Source of the DNA: Ruminococcaceae bacterium UBA1227
GTDB taxonomy: Bacteria; Bacillota; Clostridia; Oscillospirales; Acutalibacteraceae
DNA: 51,920 nt
Assembly: GCA_002309175.1 (NCBI GenBank)
Contig: DBWX01000012.1
Coordinates: 1-51,920 of the forward strand
Direction: 5' to 3'
Translations under genes and position numbers: made by a program
Notes under the pieces: model-generated
Databases searched by the model: none
Seen by the model: the letters and a program-made list of their open reading frames with translations, nothing else
Told to the model about the DNA's origin: nothing
Part shown: positions 43,828 through 51,901 of the stretch, piece by piece
Position numbering within the stretch: the stretch's first letter is position 1
Layout: each line of letters opens with the position of its first letter

Positions 43828-44805
43828 ATGAAATATACAGGCGTTCAGTGCCCCGTTTGCTTTGAGGTCTTCGACGACAGTTCTGATGTCGTCGTATGTC
43901 CCGAGTGCGGTACTCCGCATCACCGTGAGTGCTATGAGAAAAACGGCGGCTGCGTAAATGCCGCAAAACACGGCGGGGACTTTATCTGGGTAAGTCCCAT
44001 AGCCCCGAAGGAAGAGGAGCCCGAGGAGAAGCCCAAGGCCGCCGATCCGATACCGGTACCTTCTTTCATCACGAGGGATGACGTGCCGAAAAACGGTGTC
44101 ATCGGCGAGATGAAGACGGACCAGATGGGCAACCGTCATCCCGAGTACAGGGAAATCCGCGGCAACGAGAAGATAGGCGAGTTCACGGTTGACGATTACG
44201 CTCAGGTTGTGAATAAGAATGTGCCGAAGTTCATGCCGCGCTTCATGATGTTTGACAAGACGGGACGCAAGGTCTCCTGGAACTGGGCGGCATTTCTTTT
44301 CGGCCCGTTCTACCTCGCGTACAGGAAGATGTACAGCATGGCCATCCTCGCATTTGTCCTGATCTTTTTCATCCCACTCGTGTTCATAAACGAAGTCACT
44401 TATTTTTATAAGCAGAGCTACGACGAATACACGAAAATCCTGACCTCTGACGCATATCAGAGCCAGGAGGAGATGAACGAGGCGATTGAGGAGGCGCAGG
44501 CCAATCTGCCGACTCCGCCCTACGCGCTGACGGCGGCTTCGTATATTGAAACCGCAGTGAGCATACTCTGTGCGCTCTACGCGAATTATCTCTACAAGAG
44601 GCACTGTGAAAAAGTGCTGAAAAAGGCGCAGGGTATGCCTGAGGAGAAAAGGCAGAAATACATCGCCCGGCGGGGAGGCAGGAGCCTGCTCGGAGTTATC
44701 CTGGTAATGCTTGTACTCTACGTCATTATGATTGCGGTCGGAGCGGTTTATTCGCTGATCGGGTCTGACCTGGGAACACTGCTTAAAAAGCTTATCAATA
44801 AATAG
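43828..44805 (+). CDS. prokaryotic RING-finger-like / DUF2628 membrane protein
   Basis: 325 aa from ATG 43828 (AAAGGAG 7 nt upstream). Residues ~8-45 hold a cysteine/histidine cluster (CPVCFEVF...VVCPECGTPHHRECYEKNGGC) typical of prokaryotic RING-finger family proteins, binding zinc. A charged linker follows, then a DUF2628-like segment with the WNWAAFLFGPFYLAYRKMYS motif leading into transmembrane helices at about 170-195, 245-265 and 290-315. The zinc domain is probably cytoplasmic. Function unknown. pth follows 11 nt later, so it heads a pth-mfd operon. Confidence 0.78.
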   Translation: MKYTGVQCPVCFEVFDDSSDVVVCPECGTPHHRECYEKNGGCVNAAKHGGDFIWVSPIAPKEEEPEEKPKAADPIPVPSFITRDDVPKNGVIGEMKTDQMGNRHPEYREIRGNEKIGEFTVDDYAQVVNKNVPKFMPRFMMFDKTGRKVSWNWAAFLFGPFYLAYRKMYSMAILAFVLIFFIPLVFINEVTYFYKQSYDEYTKILTSDAYQSQEEMNEAIEEAQANLPTPPYALTAASYIETAVSILCALYANYLYKRHCEKVLKKAQGMPEEKRQKYIARRGGRSLLGVILVMLVLYVIMIAVGAVYSLIGSDLGTLLKKLINK

Positions 44806-44816
44806 AGGAGCCGCAT

Positions 44817-45428
44817 ATGTTTATTATTGCAGGCCTCGGTAACCCGGGCCGGGAATATGAACAGACGCGCCACAATATCGGCTTCATTGCCGCCAACGCG
44901 ATAGCGGAGGCGCACGGCGTGAAAATCGACCGGCTGAAGTTCAAAGCCCTGACGGCAACCTGCGTTATAGGGACCGAGAAGGTCCTGCTGATGAAACCGC
45001 AGACCTTCATGAACAACAGCGGTGAAGCCATAGGAGAGGCGGCGCGTTTCTACAAGGTCCCGCCCGAAAACATTCTCATCATAGCGGACGATATCTCCCT
45101 GCCGCCCGGCACGTTGCGGATAAGACGCAAGGGTACGGCCGGCGGACACAACGGTCTGAAAAGCATCATAAATCATCTTGATTCGACGGAGTTCCCGAGA
45201 ATAAAGATAGGTGTGGGAGACAGGGAGAATCCCGATGAGGAACTCATGGACTACGTCCTCGGAAAGTTCCCGCGGGAGGACATCGACCTCATGAATGAGA
45301 CCATAAGGAAGGCGGCGGCAGCCGCTGACCTGATTGTACAGGGACAGACCTCCGAGGCGATGAACCTGTACAACACCAAAAAGAAAAAAACCGTCGAGGA
45401 AAACGACGATGAAGACACCCCCGTTTGA
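44817..45428 (+). CDS. pth: peptidyl-tRNA hydrolase
   Basis: Recycles peptidyl-tRNA dropped from ribosomes. GLGNPGREYEQTRHN contains Asn9 and the catalytic His19; FMNNSGEAI and IIADDISLPPGTLRIRRKGTAGGHNGL are intact. 203 aa, slightly longer than usual because of a lysine- and acid-rich tail (TKKKKTVEENDDEDTPV). GAGG precedes the ATG. The pth-mfd order is conserved in Firmicutes. Confidence 0.98.
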   Translation: MFIIAGLGNPGREYEQTRHNIGFIAANAIAEAHGVKIDRLKFKALTATCVIGTEKVLLMKPQTFMNNSGEAIGEAARFYKVPPENILIIADDISLPPGTLRIRRKGTAGGHNGLKSIINHLDSTEFPRIKIGVGDRENPDEELMDYVLGKFPREDIDLMNETIRKAAAAADLIVQGQTSEAMNLYNTKKKKTVEENDDEDTPV

Positions 45429-45440
45429 GAAAAACGGGGG
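45418..45440 (+). other. hairpin over the pth stop codon
   Basis: CCCCCGTTT/AAACGGGGG, 9-bp perfect stem, loop GAGAA. The TGA stop codon straddles the stem-loop border. No T-run follows, so it is not an intrinsic terminator; it may affect mRNA stability between pth and mfd. Confidence 0.55.
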
Positions 45441-45464
45441 CTTAAGTCCTGTCCGGGAGGAAAA

Positions 45465-48400
45465 ATGTCAGGTTTTTCAAAGGCACTTGAAAAGAGCGAA
45501 CAATTTCGCAATATAAGTGAAAAAGCGGCGCAGGGGAAGTTCCCCCTGGGCCTGCTCGGCGCCGCCGGAATCCACAAGGCACTTCTTGTTCACGCACTCT
45601 GTGAAGAGGGCGGAAGAAGGGCCTTTGTCGTCGCGCCCGATGAGGCGACGGCGAACCGCCTGTGCGACGACCTGACCGCTTTCGGCACCAGGGCTCTGCT
45701 CTACCCGGCAAAGGACATAAGCCTGCTCTCCGAGCAGACCGTGTCAAAAGAGTATGAGCAGCAGCGCATGGGTGCACTCTCAAACTGGCTGCTCGGAGAG
45801 TGCGATGTGCTCGTCATGACGGGTGCGGCCGCGTGCCAGAAGACAATTCCGGCGGCGACGCTCAGACGCCGTATGACCGTCCTCGAGGTCGGAAAAGAGG
45901 TCGCCCTCGAGGATCTCGTGACCTCACTCGAAGCCGCCGGATACAGGCGCTCGGATGAGGTCGAGGGTCACGGACAGTATGCCGTCCGCGGCGGAATCGT
46001 GGACTTCTTCCCGCCCGACCGTGAGCGCCCCTTCCGTCTCGAACTCTGGGGCGACGAGATTGACGCGCTGGCCGAGTTCGAGACCGAGAGCCAGAGGCGC
46101 ACCGAGAACGTGAAGAAGGTGCGCGTGACCCCGAGCTCTGAGGTGTTCTCCGAGGATACGGAAGCTTTCGCTGACAGTATTGAGGCGGCCGCAAAGCGCG
46201 TAAAGAAGCCCGCGGCAAAAGAGAAACTCATGCGCGACGCGGACGGAATAAGAAGCGGACTTACCGATATCTGCACGGACAAATACATAAACCTCGTCTA
46301 TGAGGACAGCGTCACCCCGCTCGCATATATGACGGGTGACGACCTGCTCTTTGTCGTCGAGACGAAGAGCGTGAAGGAGAGGACAAATGCCGCGGTGAAA
46401 CTGCACCGCGAGGAGATAAAAGAGGCCCTCGAGTCGTTTGATTATGTAAAACAGCTCGGTGACCTCATGACCGGTTTTACAGAACTGACGGCTGACTACG
46501 AAAACGCGAATACAATCTACCTCGACAACTTCGCGAGAGGCAGTTTTGACACACCCGTAAAGGAACTTTTCAATTTAAGTTTCGGCCAGATGCCGGCCTG
46601 GAACGGCACGGTCACGACCCTTGTCGAAGACATGCTTGAAAAGGGCAAAACGACTGTGGTCGCGGCCGGCACGCAAAAGGGAGCCAAAGCCCTGGCGGAG
46701 GATCTGACTGCGAGGGGCGTCTCCGCATACTATGCGGAGAAACCGCCGCAGGAATTTCCGAAGACAAAGATTACAGTCATCCCGGGCTCGTTCTCGGGCG
46801 GCCTCCGCGTGCCTGAGGCGGACTTTGTCCTCATAGCCCACGGCCAGAAGACCGCGGGCACAAAGCGCCGCTACAGGGCGAAGGCCGAGAACGCCTTCCA
46901 CAGCCTGGATGAGCTTCACAAGGGAGATTACATTGTCCACAACATACACGGAATAGGCATCTTCTCAGGCATTGAAAGCCTTGAGGTACAGGGCGTCACA
47001 AAGGATTACATCAAGATAAAATATGCGAAGGGCGATGCCCTCTATGTCCCTGTCACGCAGCTCGACCTCGTCTCAAAGTACATAGGTCCGCGTGATGACA
47101 CGAAGACGATAAAACTCAACCGTTTAGGCGGCAAGGAGTGGGAGAAGGCAAAGGAGCGTGTGCGCGGAGCGGTAGGGGATATGGCGAAGGAACTTACCGA
47201 GCTCTATGCGAAGCGCCTCGCCACACCCGGCTATGCCTTCTCGCCCGACATAGACATGCAGAGTGACTTCGAGCGTCGTTTCGAGTACGACGAGACCGAG
47301 GACCAGCTGCGCTGTATAAGCGAGATAAAGCGGGACATGGAGAAGCCCGTCCCAATGGACCGTCTCCTCTGCGGCGATGTAGGATTCGGCAAGACGGAGG
47401 TAGCCCTCCGGGCGGCATTCAAATGCATCGCCGAGGGTAAACAGTGCGCCGTTTTAGTGCCCACGACAATACTCGCTTTTCAGCACTACAACACCATCTT
47501 AAAGCGATTTGACGGCTTCCCGTTCGAGATAGAGATGCTGTCCCGCTTCAGGACACCGGCCCAGCAGAGAAAGACTGTGCAGAACATAAAAGCCGGCTAT
47601 ACCGACATAGTCGTCGGCACGCACCGGCTGATCTCGAAAGATGTGGAGTTTCGTGATTTAGGCCTTCTCATCGTCGATGAGGAGCAGCGTTTCGGCGTGG
47701 CTCAGAAGGAGAAACTCAAGGAGAAGTTCCCGAATGTGGACGTCCTGACCCTCTCCGCGACACCCATACCGAGGACGCTCAACATGGCCATGACGGGCAT
47801 ACGCGACATGTCAATCATAGAGGAGGCGCCGTCGGACAGACATCCGGTACAGACGCACGTGCTCGAGTACGATCCGGGAATTATTGCGCAGGCCATAGAG
47901 AAGGAACTGCGCCGCGGCGGACAGGTCTATTACATGCATAACAATGTAGAGACCATAACCCACTGTGCGGCGAGAATTCACGAGCTCGTGCCCGAGGCGC
48001 GCATAGGCATAGGCCACGGCAAGATGAGTGAGGACGAGCTCTCCGAGGTCTGGAGAAGGCTTGTCGAGGGCGAGATAGACGTTCTTGTCTGCACGACGAT
48101 AATAGAGACGGGTGTTGACGTGCCCAACGCCAACACGCTGATAATAGAGAATTCGGACAGACTGGGCCTGGCCCAGCTGCATCAGATAAGGGGCCGTATC
48201 GGACGCTCGCCGAGAAGGGCGACAGCCTACTTTACCTTCTACGGCGGCAAGGAACTCACCGATACGGCGTACAGAAGACTCACGGCCATCCGTGAGTATA
48301 CGGAGTTCGGCTCCGGCTTCAAGATTGCCATGCGTGACCTCGAACTGCGCGGAGCGGGCTCGCTCCTCGGCGCACGTCAGCATGGCCATATGGAGGCCGT

Positions 48401-48929
48401 AGGCTACGACATGTACTTAAAGATTCTCGGCGACGCAGTCGCAGAGCTGCGCGGGGAACAGAAGGGTGAACCGGTGAAGGCCGAGCCTGAATGTCTCATC
48501 GACATTCAGATAGACGCCCATATACCGGAATCATACATCTCAAGCGTGCCTCAGCGTCTGTCCGCCTACAGGCGTATCGCCGATGTCAGGACGGAGGATG
48601 ATGCCTCGGACGTAACCGACGAGCTGACCGACCGTTTCGGCGATCCGCCGCAGGCGGTGCTCGGCCTTATAGAGGTCTCGCTCCTGCGAAATATCGCCGC
48701 GCATGTGGGTGTTTACGAGATAGGCCAGTCCGGCAACAGGCTCCTGCTTTACTGGAACAGGATAGACATGAGGGCAGTCGGCAGGCTCAATGAGGTCATG
48801 AAGGGACGGATTCTCGTCTCGGGCGGCTCAAGACCATATGTCTCGGTCCGCGTGGACGACCCGAAAGACACGATAAAGACGCTCAGGAATTCGCTGATTA
48901 TTCTGGCGGCGGCGGAAAAACAGGCATAA
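45465..48929 (+). CDS. mfd: transcription-repair coupling factor Mfd
   Basis: Removes RNA polymerase stalled at DNA lesions and recruits UvrA. 1154 aa, family length. The UvrB-like N-terminal region (LGLLGAAGIHKALLVHAL; YAVRGGIVDFFPP) is followed by the polymerase-interaction domain (LHKGDYIVHNIHGIGIF). The RecG-like motor comes next: Walker A GDVGFGKTE at 637-645, DEEQRFGV, TLSATPIPRTL, and the TRG element (LGLAQLHQIRGRIGRS). A TRCF domain closes the protein. Start ATG has GGAGG 7 nt upstream. It is the last gene of its operon and ends at a terminator. Confidence 0.98.
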   Translation: MSGFSKALEKSEQFRNISEKAAQGKFPLGLLGAAGIHKALLVHALCEEGGRRAFVVAPDEATANRLCDDLTAFGTRALLYPAKDISLLSEQTVSKEYEQQRMGALSNWLLGECDVLVMTGAAACQKTIPAATLRRRMTVLEVGKEVALEDLVTSLEAAGYRRSDEVEGHGQYAVRGGIVDFFPPDRERPFRLELWGDEIDALAEFETESQRRTENVKKVRVTPSSEVFSEDTEAFADSIEAAAKRVKKPAAKEKLMRDADGIRSGLTDICTDKYINLVYEDSVTPLAYMTGDDLLFVVETKSVKERTNAAVKLHREEIKEALESFDYVKQLGDLMTGFTELTADYENANTIYLDNFARGSFDTPVKELFNLSFGQMPAWNGTVTTLVEDMLEKGKTTVVAAGTQKGAKALAEDLTARGVSAYYAEKPPQEFPKTKITVIPGSFSGGLRVPEADFVLIAHGQKTAGTKRRYRAKAENAFHSLDELHKGDYIVHNIHGIGIFSGIESLEVQGVTKDYIKIKYAKGDALYVPVTQLDLVSKYIGPRDDTKTIKLNRLGGKEWEKAKERVRGAVGDMAKELTELYAKRLATPGYAFSPDIDMQSDFERRFEYDETEDQLRCISEIKRDMEKPVPMDRLLCGDVGFGKTEVALRAAFKCIAEGKQCAVLVPTTILAFQHYNTILKRFDGFPFEIEMLSRFRTPAQQRKTVQNIKAGYTDIVVGTHRLISKDVEFRDLGLLIVDEEQRFGVAQKEKLKEKFPNVDVLTLSATPIPRTLNMAMTGIRDMSIIEEAPSDRHPVQTHVLEYDPGIIAQAIEKELRRGGQVYYMHNNVETITHCAARIHELVPEARIGIGHGKMSEDELSEVWRRLVEGEIDVLVCTTIIETGVDVPNANTLIIENSDRLGLAQLHQIRGRIGRSPRRATAYFTFYGGKELTDTAYRRLTAIREYTEFGSGFKIAMRDLELRGAGSLLGARQHGHMEAVGYDMYLKILGDAVAELRGEQKGEPVKAEPECLIDIQIDAHIPESYISSVPQRLSAYRRIADVRTEDDASDVTDELTDRFGDPPQAVLGLIEVSLLRNIAAHVGVYEIGQSGNRLLLYWNRIDMRAVGRLNEVMKGRILVSGGSRPYVSVRVDDPKDTIKTLRNSLIILAAAEKQA

Positions 48930-48930
48930 G

Positions 48931-48958
48931 AAAAGCTCCCCTTTTCGGGGAGCTTTTT
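48931..48958. terminator. bidirectional terminator between mfd and the ABC-2 permease gene
   Basis: An 11-bp perfect stem AAAAGCTCCCC/GGGGAGCTTTT with a 5-nt loop and T-run, shared by converging genes. Confidence 0.9.
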
Positions 48959-48959
48959 A

Positions 48960-49817
48960 TTATTCGAGATTCAGCTTGTGCTTCATTACGTAAGTGAGCA
49001 GCCAGAAGAGGAGTCCGGCGAGCAGCAGGTTTACACCTGAGTAGCCGAGGACCACAAGCTGAAGGGCCTTGCCGCCGCTCTGCGAGAGCTCCGTGAAGTA
49101 GTCCGGAGCCACGCTCGTGGCTATTGCGACGAAGCCGCCTGTTACGGCATATGAGATATTGTCGAGAATCAGGAACGCTACGAGCGTGCCGATAATCTTG
49201 TGCTTCTTCGCTATCATCGTGCCCGCGCCTATTGAGGCGTACCACTCAAAGATATACCTTGAGATGAGGAGGATGACGAAGATTACGAGCTCAATCACAA
49301 ATACCCAGATGGGCACGCCGAGTTCGTCGCGGATGAAGTCGCCCTCGCGGTCGATGACCTGTTTCACCGAGTCAAATGTCCGTGAGATAAGGTCGGTCAG
49401 CTGGTCGTAATGACCGAGGGTGATGTAGAGTGACGCTACGGCGATGATTGCGCTGAACAGGAGCCAGATCCACGAGTTGAAGAGCTTTGAAAAGATGAGG
49501 CTCGCAGGTTTTACGGGGAGCGTGAGCATCAGGTAGCCCTCGTCCGTGAAGTAGTTCTTGTAGAAGCGGTATACCAGGAATACGACAGTCATGACAATGA
49601 AGGCTATGAAGGCCAGGACATAGACCGTCGAGATAAGTGATGAGAGGATTTTTATAATCCTGACGAATGTGGGTGCCACATGGTCAATGACGTACTGACG
49701 GGATGTTATCCAGGTCAGGAAACGGCCCACAACCGAGATGGCGAGGATTGCGAGATAGGCGGGGATTGCCAGGCGGCCCACCGTGAGGAATTCGTGTTTT
49801 GTAAGTTTACCTAACAT
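48960..49817 (-). CDS. ABC-2 type transporter permease
   Basis: 285 aa, about six transmembrane helices (residues 17-38, 58-85, 110-132, 168-188, 208-235, 255-278). The first cytoplasmic loop has the FYKNYFTDEGYLMLTLPVKPASLIFSKLF pattern common in ABC-2 permeases of antibiotic/peptide exporters in Firmicutes. Its ATG overlaps the ATPase gene by 7 bp, so the two form one transporter. Substrate unknown. Confidence 0.85.
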   Translation of the reverse strand: MLGKLTKHEFLTVGRLAIPAYLAILAISVVGRFLTWITSRQYVIDHVAPTFVRIIKILSSLISTVYVLAFIAFIVMTVVFLVYRFYKNYFTDEGYLMLTLPVKPASLIFSKLFNSWIWLLFSAIIAVASLYITLGHYDQLTDLISRTFDSVKQVIDREGDFIRDELGVPIWVFVIELVIFVILLISRYIFEWYASIGAGTMIAKKHKIIGTLVAFLILDNISYAVTGGFVAIATSVAPDYFTELSQSGGKALQLVVLGYSGVNLLLAGLLFWLLTYVMKHKLNLE

Positions 49818-50506
49818 CTGAACACCTCCCTGAAGAGACCGTCGACAGTCTGACCCTTGGCCTTGACTTCGTCCACTGCGGAGTGCTGTAGTATCTCACC
49901 CTCACGGATGAAGATGAACTCGTCGAGCACCGGCTCCACGTCCGCGATAAGGTGCGTCGAGATAAGCACGGTGGAGTTCTCCGGGTGGTTGTCGATGATT
50001 GTCGAGAGTATATAGTCGCGCGCCGCGGGGTCGACACCGCCTATCGGCTCGTCGAGCAGATAGAGCTTCGCGTCGCGGCTCATGACAAGTATGAGCTGGA
50101 CCTTCTCGCGGTTACCCTTCGAGAGCTCCTTGAGCGGACGTGAAGGGTCGATTCCGAGGTGCTCGAGCATCTCGTACGCGCGTTCTTTTCTGAAGTCCTT
50201 GTAGAAGTCGCCCATAAAATCAATCTGTTTGCTGATTTTCTTCGAGAGGTCAAGGTAGTTGCGCTCGGGAAGATAGGCGACGATTTTCTTTGATTCAACG
50301 CCCGGCGCCTGACCGTTGATCAGGATTTCGCCTGCCGTGGGAAGAAGCAGACCGCTGGCGAGCTTGATAAGTGTTGTCTTACCGCTGCCGTTCGGGCCGA
50401 GAAGGCCTACAATTCTGCCTTCCGGGAGCTCAAGGTTTATTCCCTTGAGGGCGGTAAAGCTGCCGTACTGCTTTTTCAGGTGGTTGCATTTCAGTATTTC
50501 AGCCAT
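49811..50506 (-). CDS. ABC transporter ATPase (exporter type)
   Basis: 231 aa from ATG 50506 (AAAGGAGG seven nt upstream), not the longer in-frame extension. Walker A GPNGSGKTT, signature LSKGNREKVQL (a variant of LSGGQ, as in many ABC-2 exporter ATPases), Walker B LYLLDEP and switch STHL. It has the short form typical of two-component efflux or bacitracin/lantibiotic-type systems. No two-component regulator lies beside it; a GntR gene, often found with this type, is also absent. Confidence 0.92.
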   Translation of the reverse strand: MAEILKCNHLKKQYGSFTALKGINLELPEGRIVGLLGPNGSGKTTLIKLASGLLLPTAGEILINGQAPGVESKKIVAYLPERNYLDLSKKISKQIDFMGDFYKDFRKERAYEMLEHLGIDPSRPLKELSKGNREKVQLILVMSRDAKLYLLDEPIGGVDPAARDYILSTIIDNHPENSTVLISTHLIADVEPVLDEFIFIREGEILQHSAVDEVKAKGQTVDGLFREVFRC

Positions 50507-50534
50507 ACGAAACCTCCTTTGAAAAGTGTCGTGT

Positions 50535-50564
50535 AATTCTACCACAAAGCCCGTAAAATGTAAA
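50535..50564 (-). promoter_or_regulatory. promoter of the ABC-2 exporter operon
   Basis: Minus strand TTTACA (50559-50564), 18-bp spacer, TGG-TAGAAT (hexamer 50535-50540). Its -35 abuts the plus-strand -35 at 50565 with no base between. Confidence 0.6.
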
Positions 50565-50593
50565 TTGACACATAAAGTAAAATTCGGTATTAT
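50565..50593 (+). promoter_or_regulatory. promoter of the lysine-rich coiled-coil gene
   Basis: TTGACA (50565-50570), 17-bp spacer, TATTAT (50588-50593), about 42 nt before the start codon. Confidence 0.75.
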
Positions 50594-50641
50594 ATTTTAG
50601 TATTCAAAAGCTTACCCGTTTATCTGAGAGGGGACTGTAAA

Positions 50642-51235
50642 ATGAAGGGTCGCGACTCAAGAAGACAGACAATTATAATGGCCGCTTCCGGCATCGCCTG
50701 CGGCGCCGTGGCAGGTGCCGTAATAGGTATCGGTTTCGCCACTCCGTTCCTCATGACCAAGGGCGCCGAGGTTGCTCAGACACTTTCTGAGAATGCCCGT
50801 GCGAAGCACTATGCGGGCATGCCCGCAGCAAAGGCGGAGAAGGCGAAACTCGACGCGCTCGCAGCTGAAAAGAAGCAGCTTGAAAAGGACAAGAAGGCGC
50901 TCGAGAAGAAAAAACTCGAAGCCAGAAAGAAACAGGCAAAGAAAATTTACGAGGAGCGCGTAGCCAACGGCTACGAGGCCTCCGTACCCGTCCTCGAGCG
51001 CGAGGCAAACAAGGCCTTCGCCGCCTCTGAAGGATACGAGTACAGCGAGAAAAAGACAAAGAAAAAGAAAGAGAAAAAGGCTAAGAAGACAGCACCTGTT
51101 ATCATTGAGAAGCAGGAGCGCATGACAATAGCCATAGATCCTAAACGCAGGAACGATGTCTATGACATCGAGGCCGGCGAGGAGGATTACTCCGAATCAG
51201 CAAGCATGTTCAAGGGTCTCAGTTTCAATCCTTGA
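50642..51235 (+). CDS. membrane-anchored Lys/Ala-rich coiled-coil protein
   Basis: Not recognised. 197 aa: a hydrophobic Gly/Ala-rich N-terminal helix (IIMAASGIACGAVAGAVIGIG, about 11-32), then a strongly charged heptad region (about 60-110, AEKKQLEKDKKALEKKKLEA), then a second lysine run (KKTKKKKEKKAKK) and a more ordinary acidic C-terminus. It resembles YtxH-like small membrane proteins in layout only. GAGAGGGGA lies upstream of the ATG. Its stop TGA is part of a TTGACT that may be the -35 of the following RNA gene. Confidence 0.65.
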   Translation: MKGRDSRRQTIIMAASGIACGAVAGAVIGIGFATPFLMTKGAEVAQTLSENARAKHYAGMPAAKAEKAKLDALAAEKKQLEKDKKALEKKKLEARKKQAKKIYEERVANGYEASVPVLEREANKAFAASEGYEYSEKKTKKKKEKKAKKTAPVIIEKQERMTIAIDPKRRNDVYDIEAGEEDYSESASMFKGLSFNP

Positions 51236-51260
51236 CTTAGCGCGCGACTTGTGAGAAAAT
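51232..51260 (+). promoter_or_regulatory. promoter of the unassigned RNA
   Basis: TTGACT (51232-51237), 17-bp spacer, TGA-GAAAAT (hexamer 51255-51260, extended -10). Predicted start near 51267. The -10 is imperfect. Confidence 0.5.
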
Positions 51261-51266
51261 AGATAA

Positions 51267-51450
51267 GAATTAAATATGAGTTCCGAGTCACGGAAACCTA
51301 AAGCGAAAGCCATGGAGCCGTGAACAGGGCCAAGCCGGAAACGGCCTGACCTTCCGTGTTTGAAAAGGGGCAACAAAACTGCTGTTCGCATCTTCTGTTA
51401 TGGATGTGTTTCAGGGCTCCTTTACACATGGTAAAGGGGCCCTGATTTTT
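51267..51450 (+). ncRNA. candidate structured RNA of about 185 nt, unassigned
   Basis: A 400-nt stretch without a convincing gene holds a promoter, a GC-rich structured segment and a strong terminator. Visible pairings: CACGGAA (51290-51296) with TTCCGTG (51352-51358); CACGG with CCGTG, closing a GAAA-capped hairpin (AGCGAAAGC); and CCG-GAAA-CGG inside CAGG/CCTG. GGAGCC (51314-51319) can also pair with GGCTCC (51415-51420), which is the 5' arm of the terminator, so a riboswitch-like alternative fold is possible. I could not match it to 6S, RNase P, c-di-GMP or other RNA classes I know. Ends are approximate. Confidence 0.5.
51412..51450 (+). terminator. terminator of the unassigned RNA
   Basis: A 14-bp stem CAGGGCTCCTTTAC/GTAAAGGGGCCCTG (one G-U pair) with loop ACATG, followed by ATTTTTT. 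Confidence 0.88.
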
Positions 51451-51490
51451 TGCCGCAATCGCTGTAGTCTCCCACAGCGTTTTGCATATG

Positions 51491-51521
51491 GAAATTGTAT
51501 AACCACCACTATTACAATTTC
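51491..51521. repeat. inverted repeat in the 51.45-51.57 kb intergenic region
   Basis: GAAATTGTA/TACAATTTC, 9-bp arms separated by 13 bp. It may be an operator or an RNA stem. Its loop contains TATAACCACC, complementary to a site before the next ORF. No gene is seen between 51451 and 51568. Confidence 0.5.
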
Positions 51522-51536
51522 ACACCCATAACACCG

Positions 51537-51567
51537 AATGCCGGGCTTTCGCCCGGCATTTGGTTTT
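51537..51567 (+). terminator. second terminator-like hairpin upstream of the 63-aa ORF
   Basis: A 10-bp perfect stem AATGCCGGGC/GCCCGGCATT with loop TTTC, then TGGTTTT. The tract is interrupted, so it is a weaker terminator. Confidence 0.65.
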
Positions 51568-51568
51568 A

Positions 51569-51597
51569 TTGACATAAAAACTCTTTTATGATAACAT
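51569..51597 (+). promoter_or_regulatory. promoter of the 63-aa membrane ORF
   Basis: TTGACA (51569-51574), 17-bp spacer, TGA-TAACAT (hexamer 51592-51597). Confidence 0.6.
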
Positions 51598-51637
51598 TTT
51601 TAAACGGTGGTTATATTAATTACGGGAGGAACAGACA

Positions 51638-51829
51638 ATGCTTGAGAAAATCAAAAAGGTCATAAAAATTGCTCTTAGACTTGTTCTTGTGGCGGTTCTC
51701 GGTTTTGTGGGTTACTTAGTATGGGTAATTAATCCATTTAACATGCCTGCAATTTTCAAGAGAAACTATCCGGAAGCTTTTGAAAGATTCCCGCTGAAAC
51801 TCATCAGCCCCTTCATCAGCATCTGGTAA
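51638..51829 (+). CDS. 63-aa single-pass membrane protein
   Basis: Not recognised. Starts MLEKIKKVIKIALRLVLVAV: an amphipathic, lysine-rich N-terminus leading into one transmembrane helix (about residues 10-32), then a short segment with aromatics and prolines (NPFNMPAIFKRNYPEAFERFP) ending in Trp. GGGAGG lies 11 nt upstream of the ATG, with its own promoter. The size and charge are compatible with a small regulatory membrane protein or a toxin-like peptide; nothing decides between these. Confidence 0.6.
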   Translation: MLEKIKKVIKIALRLVLVAVLGFVGYLVWVINPFNMPAIFKRNYPEAFERFPLKLISPFISIW

Positions 51830-51853
51830 TTCCAAACAGCAAAAAGAAAGTGC

Positions 51854-51882
51854 TTGCATTTTTATGGCGACTTGGCTATAAT
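51854..51882 (+). promoter_or_regulatory. promoter of the initiator tRNA gene
   Basis: TTGCAT (51854-51859), 17-bp spacer, TATAAT (51877-51882); predicted start near 51889, 13 nt before the tRNA. Confidence 0.75.
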
Positions 51883-51901
51883 AATCAAGCACTTTAAATA
51901 T

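Noticed and set aside
45418..45440. Terminator between pth and mfd
   Set aside because: The hairpin has a perfect stem but no T-run, and mfd has no separate promoter, so read-through is expected.
51267..51450. Class-I c-di-GMP (GEMM) riboswitch or 6S RNA
   Set aside because: A GEMM-like CTAAAG..GAAAG..ATGG.AGCC stretch is present, but the obligatory GGCAAACC and ACGCAAAGCC parts are absent. The 5' and 3' ends do not pair into a 6S-type rod.
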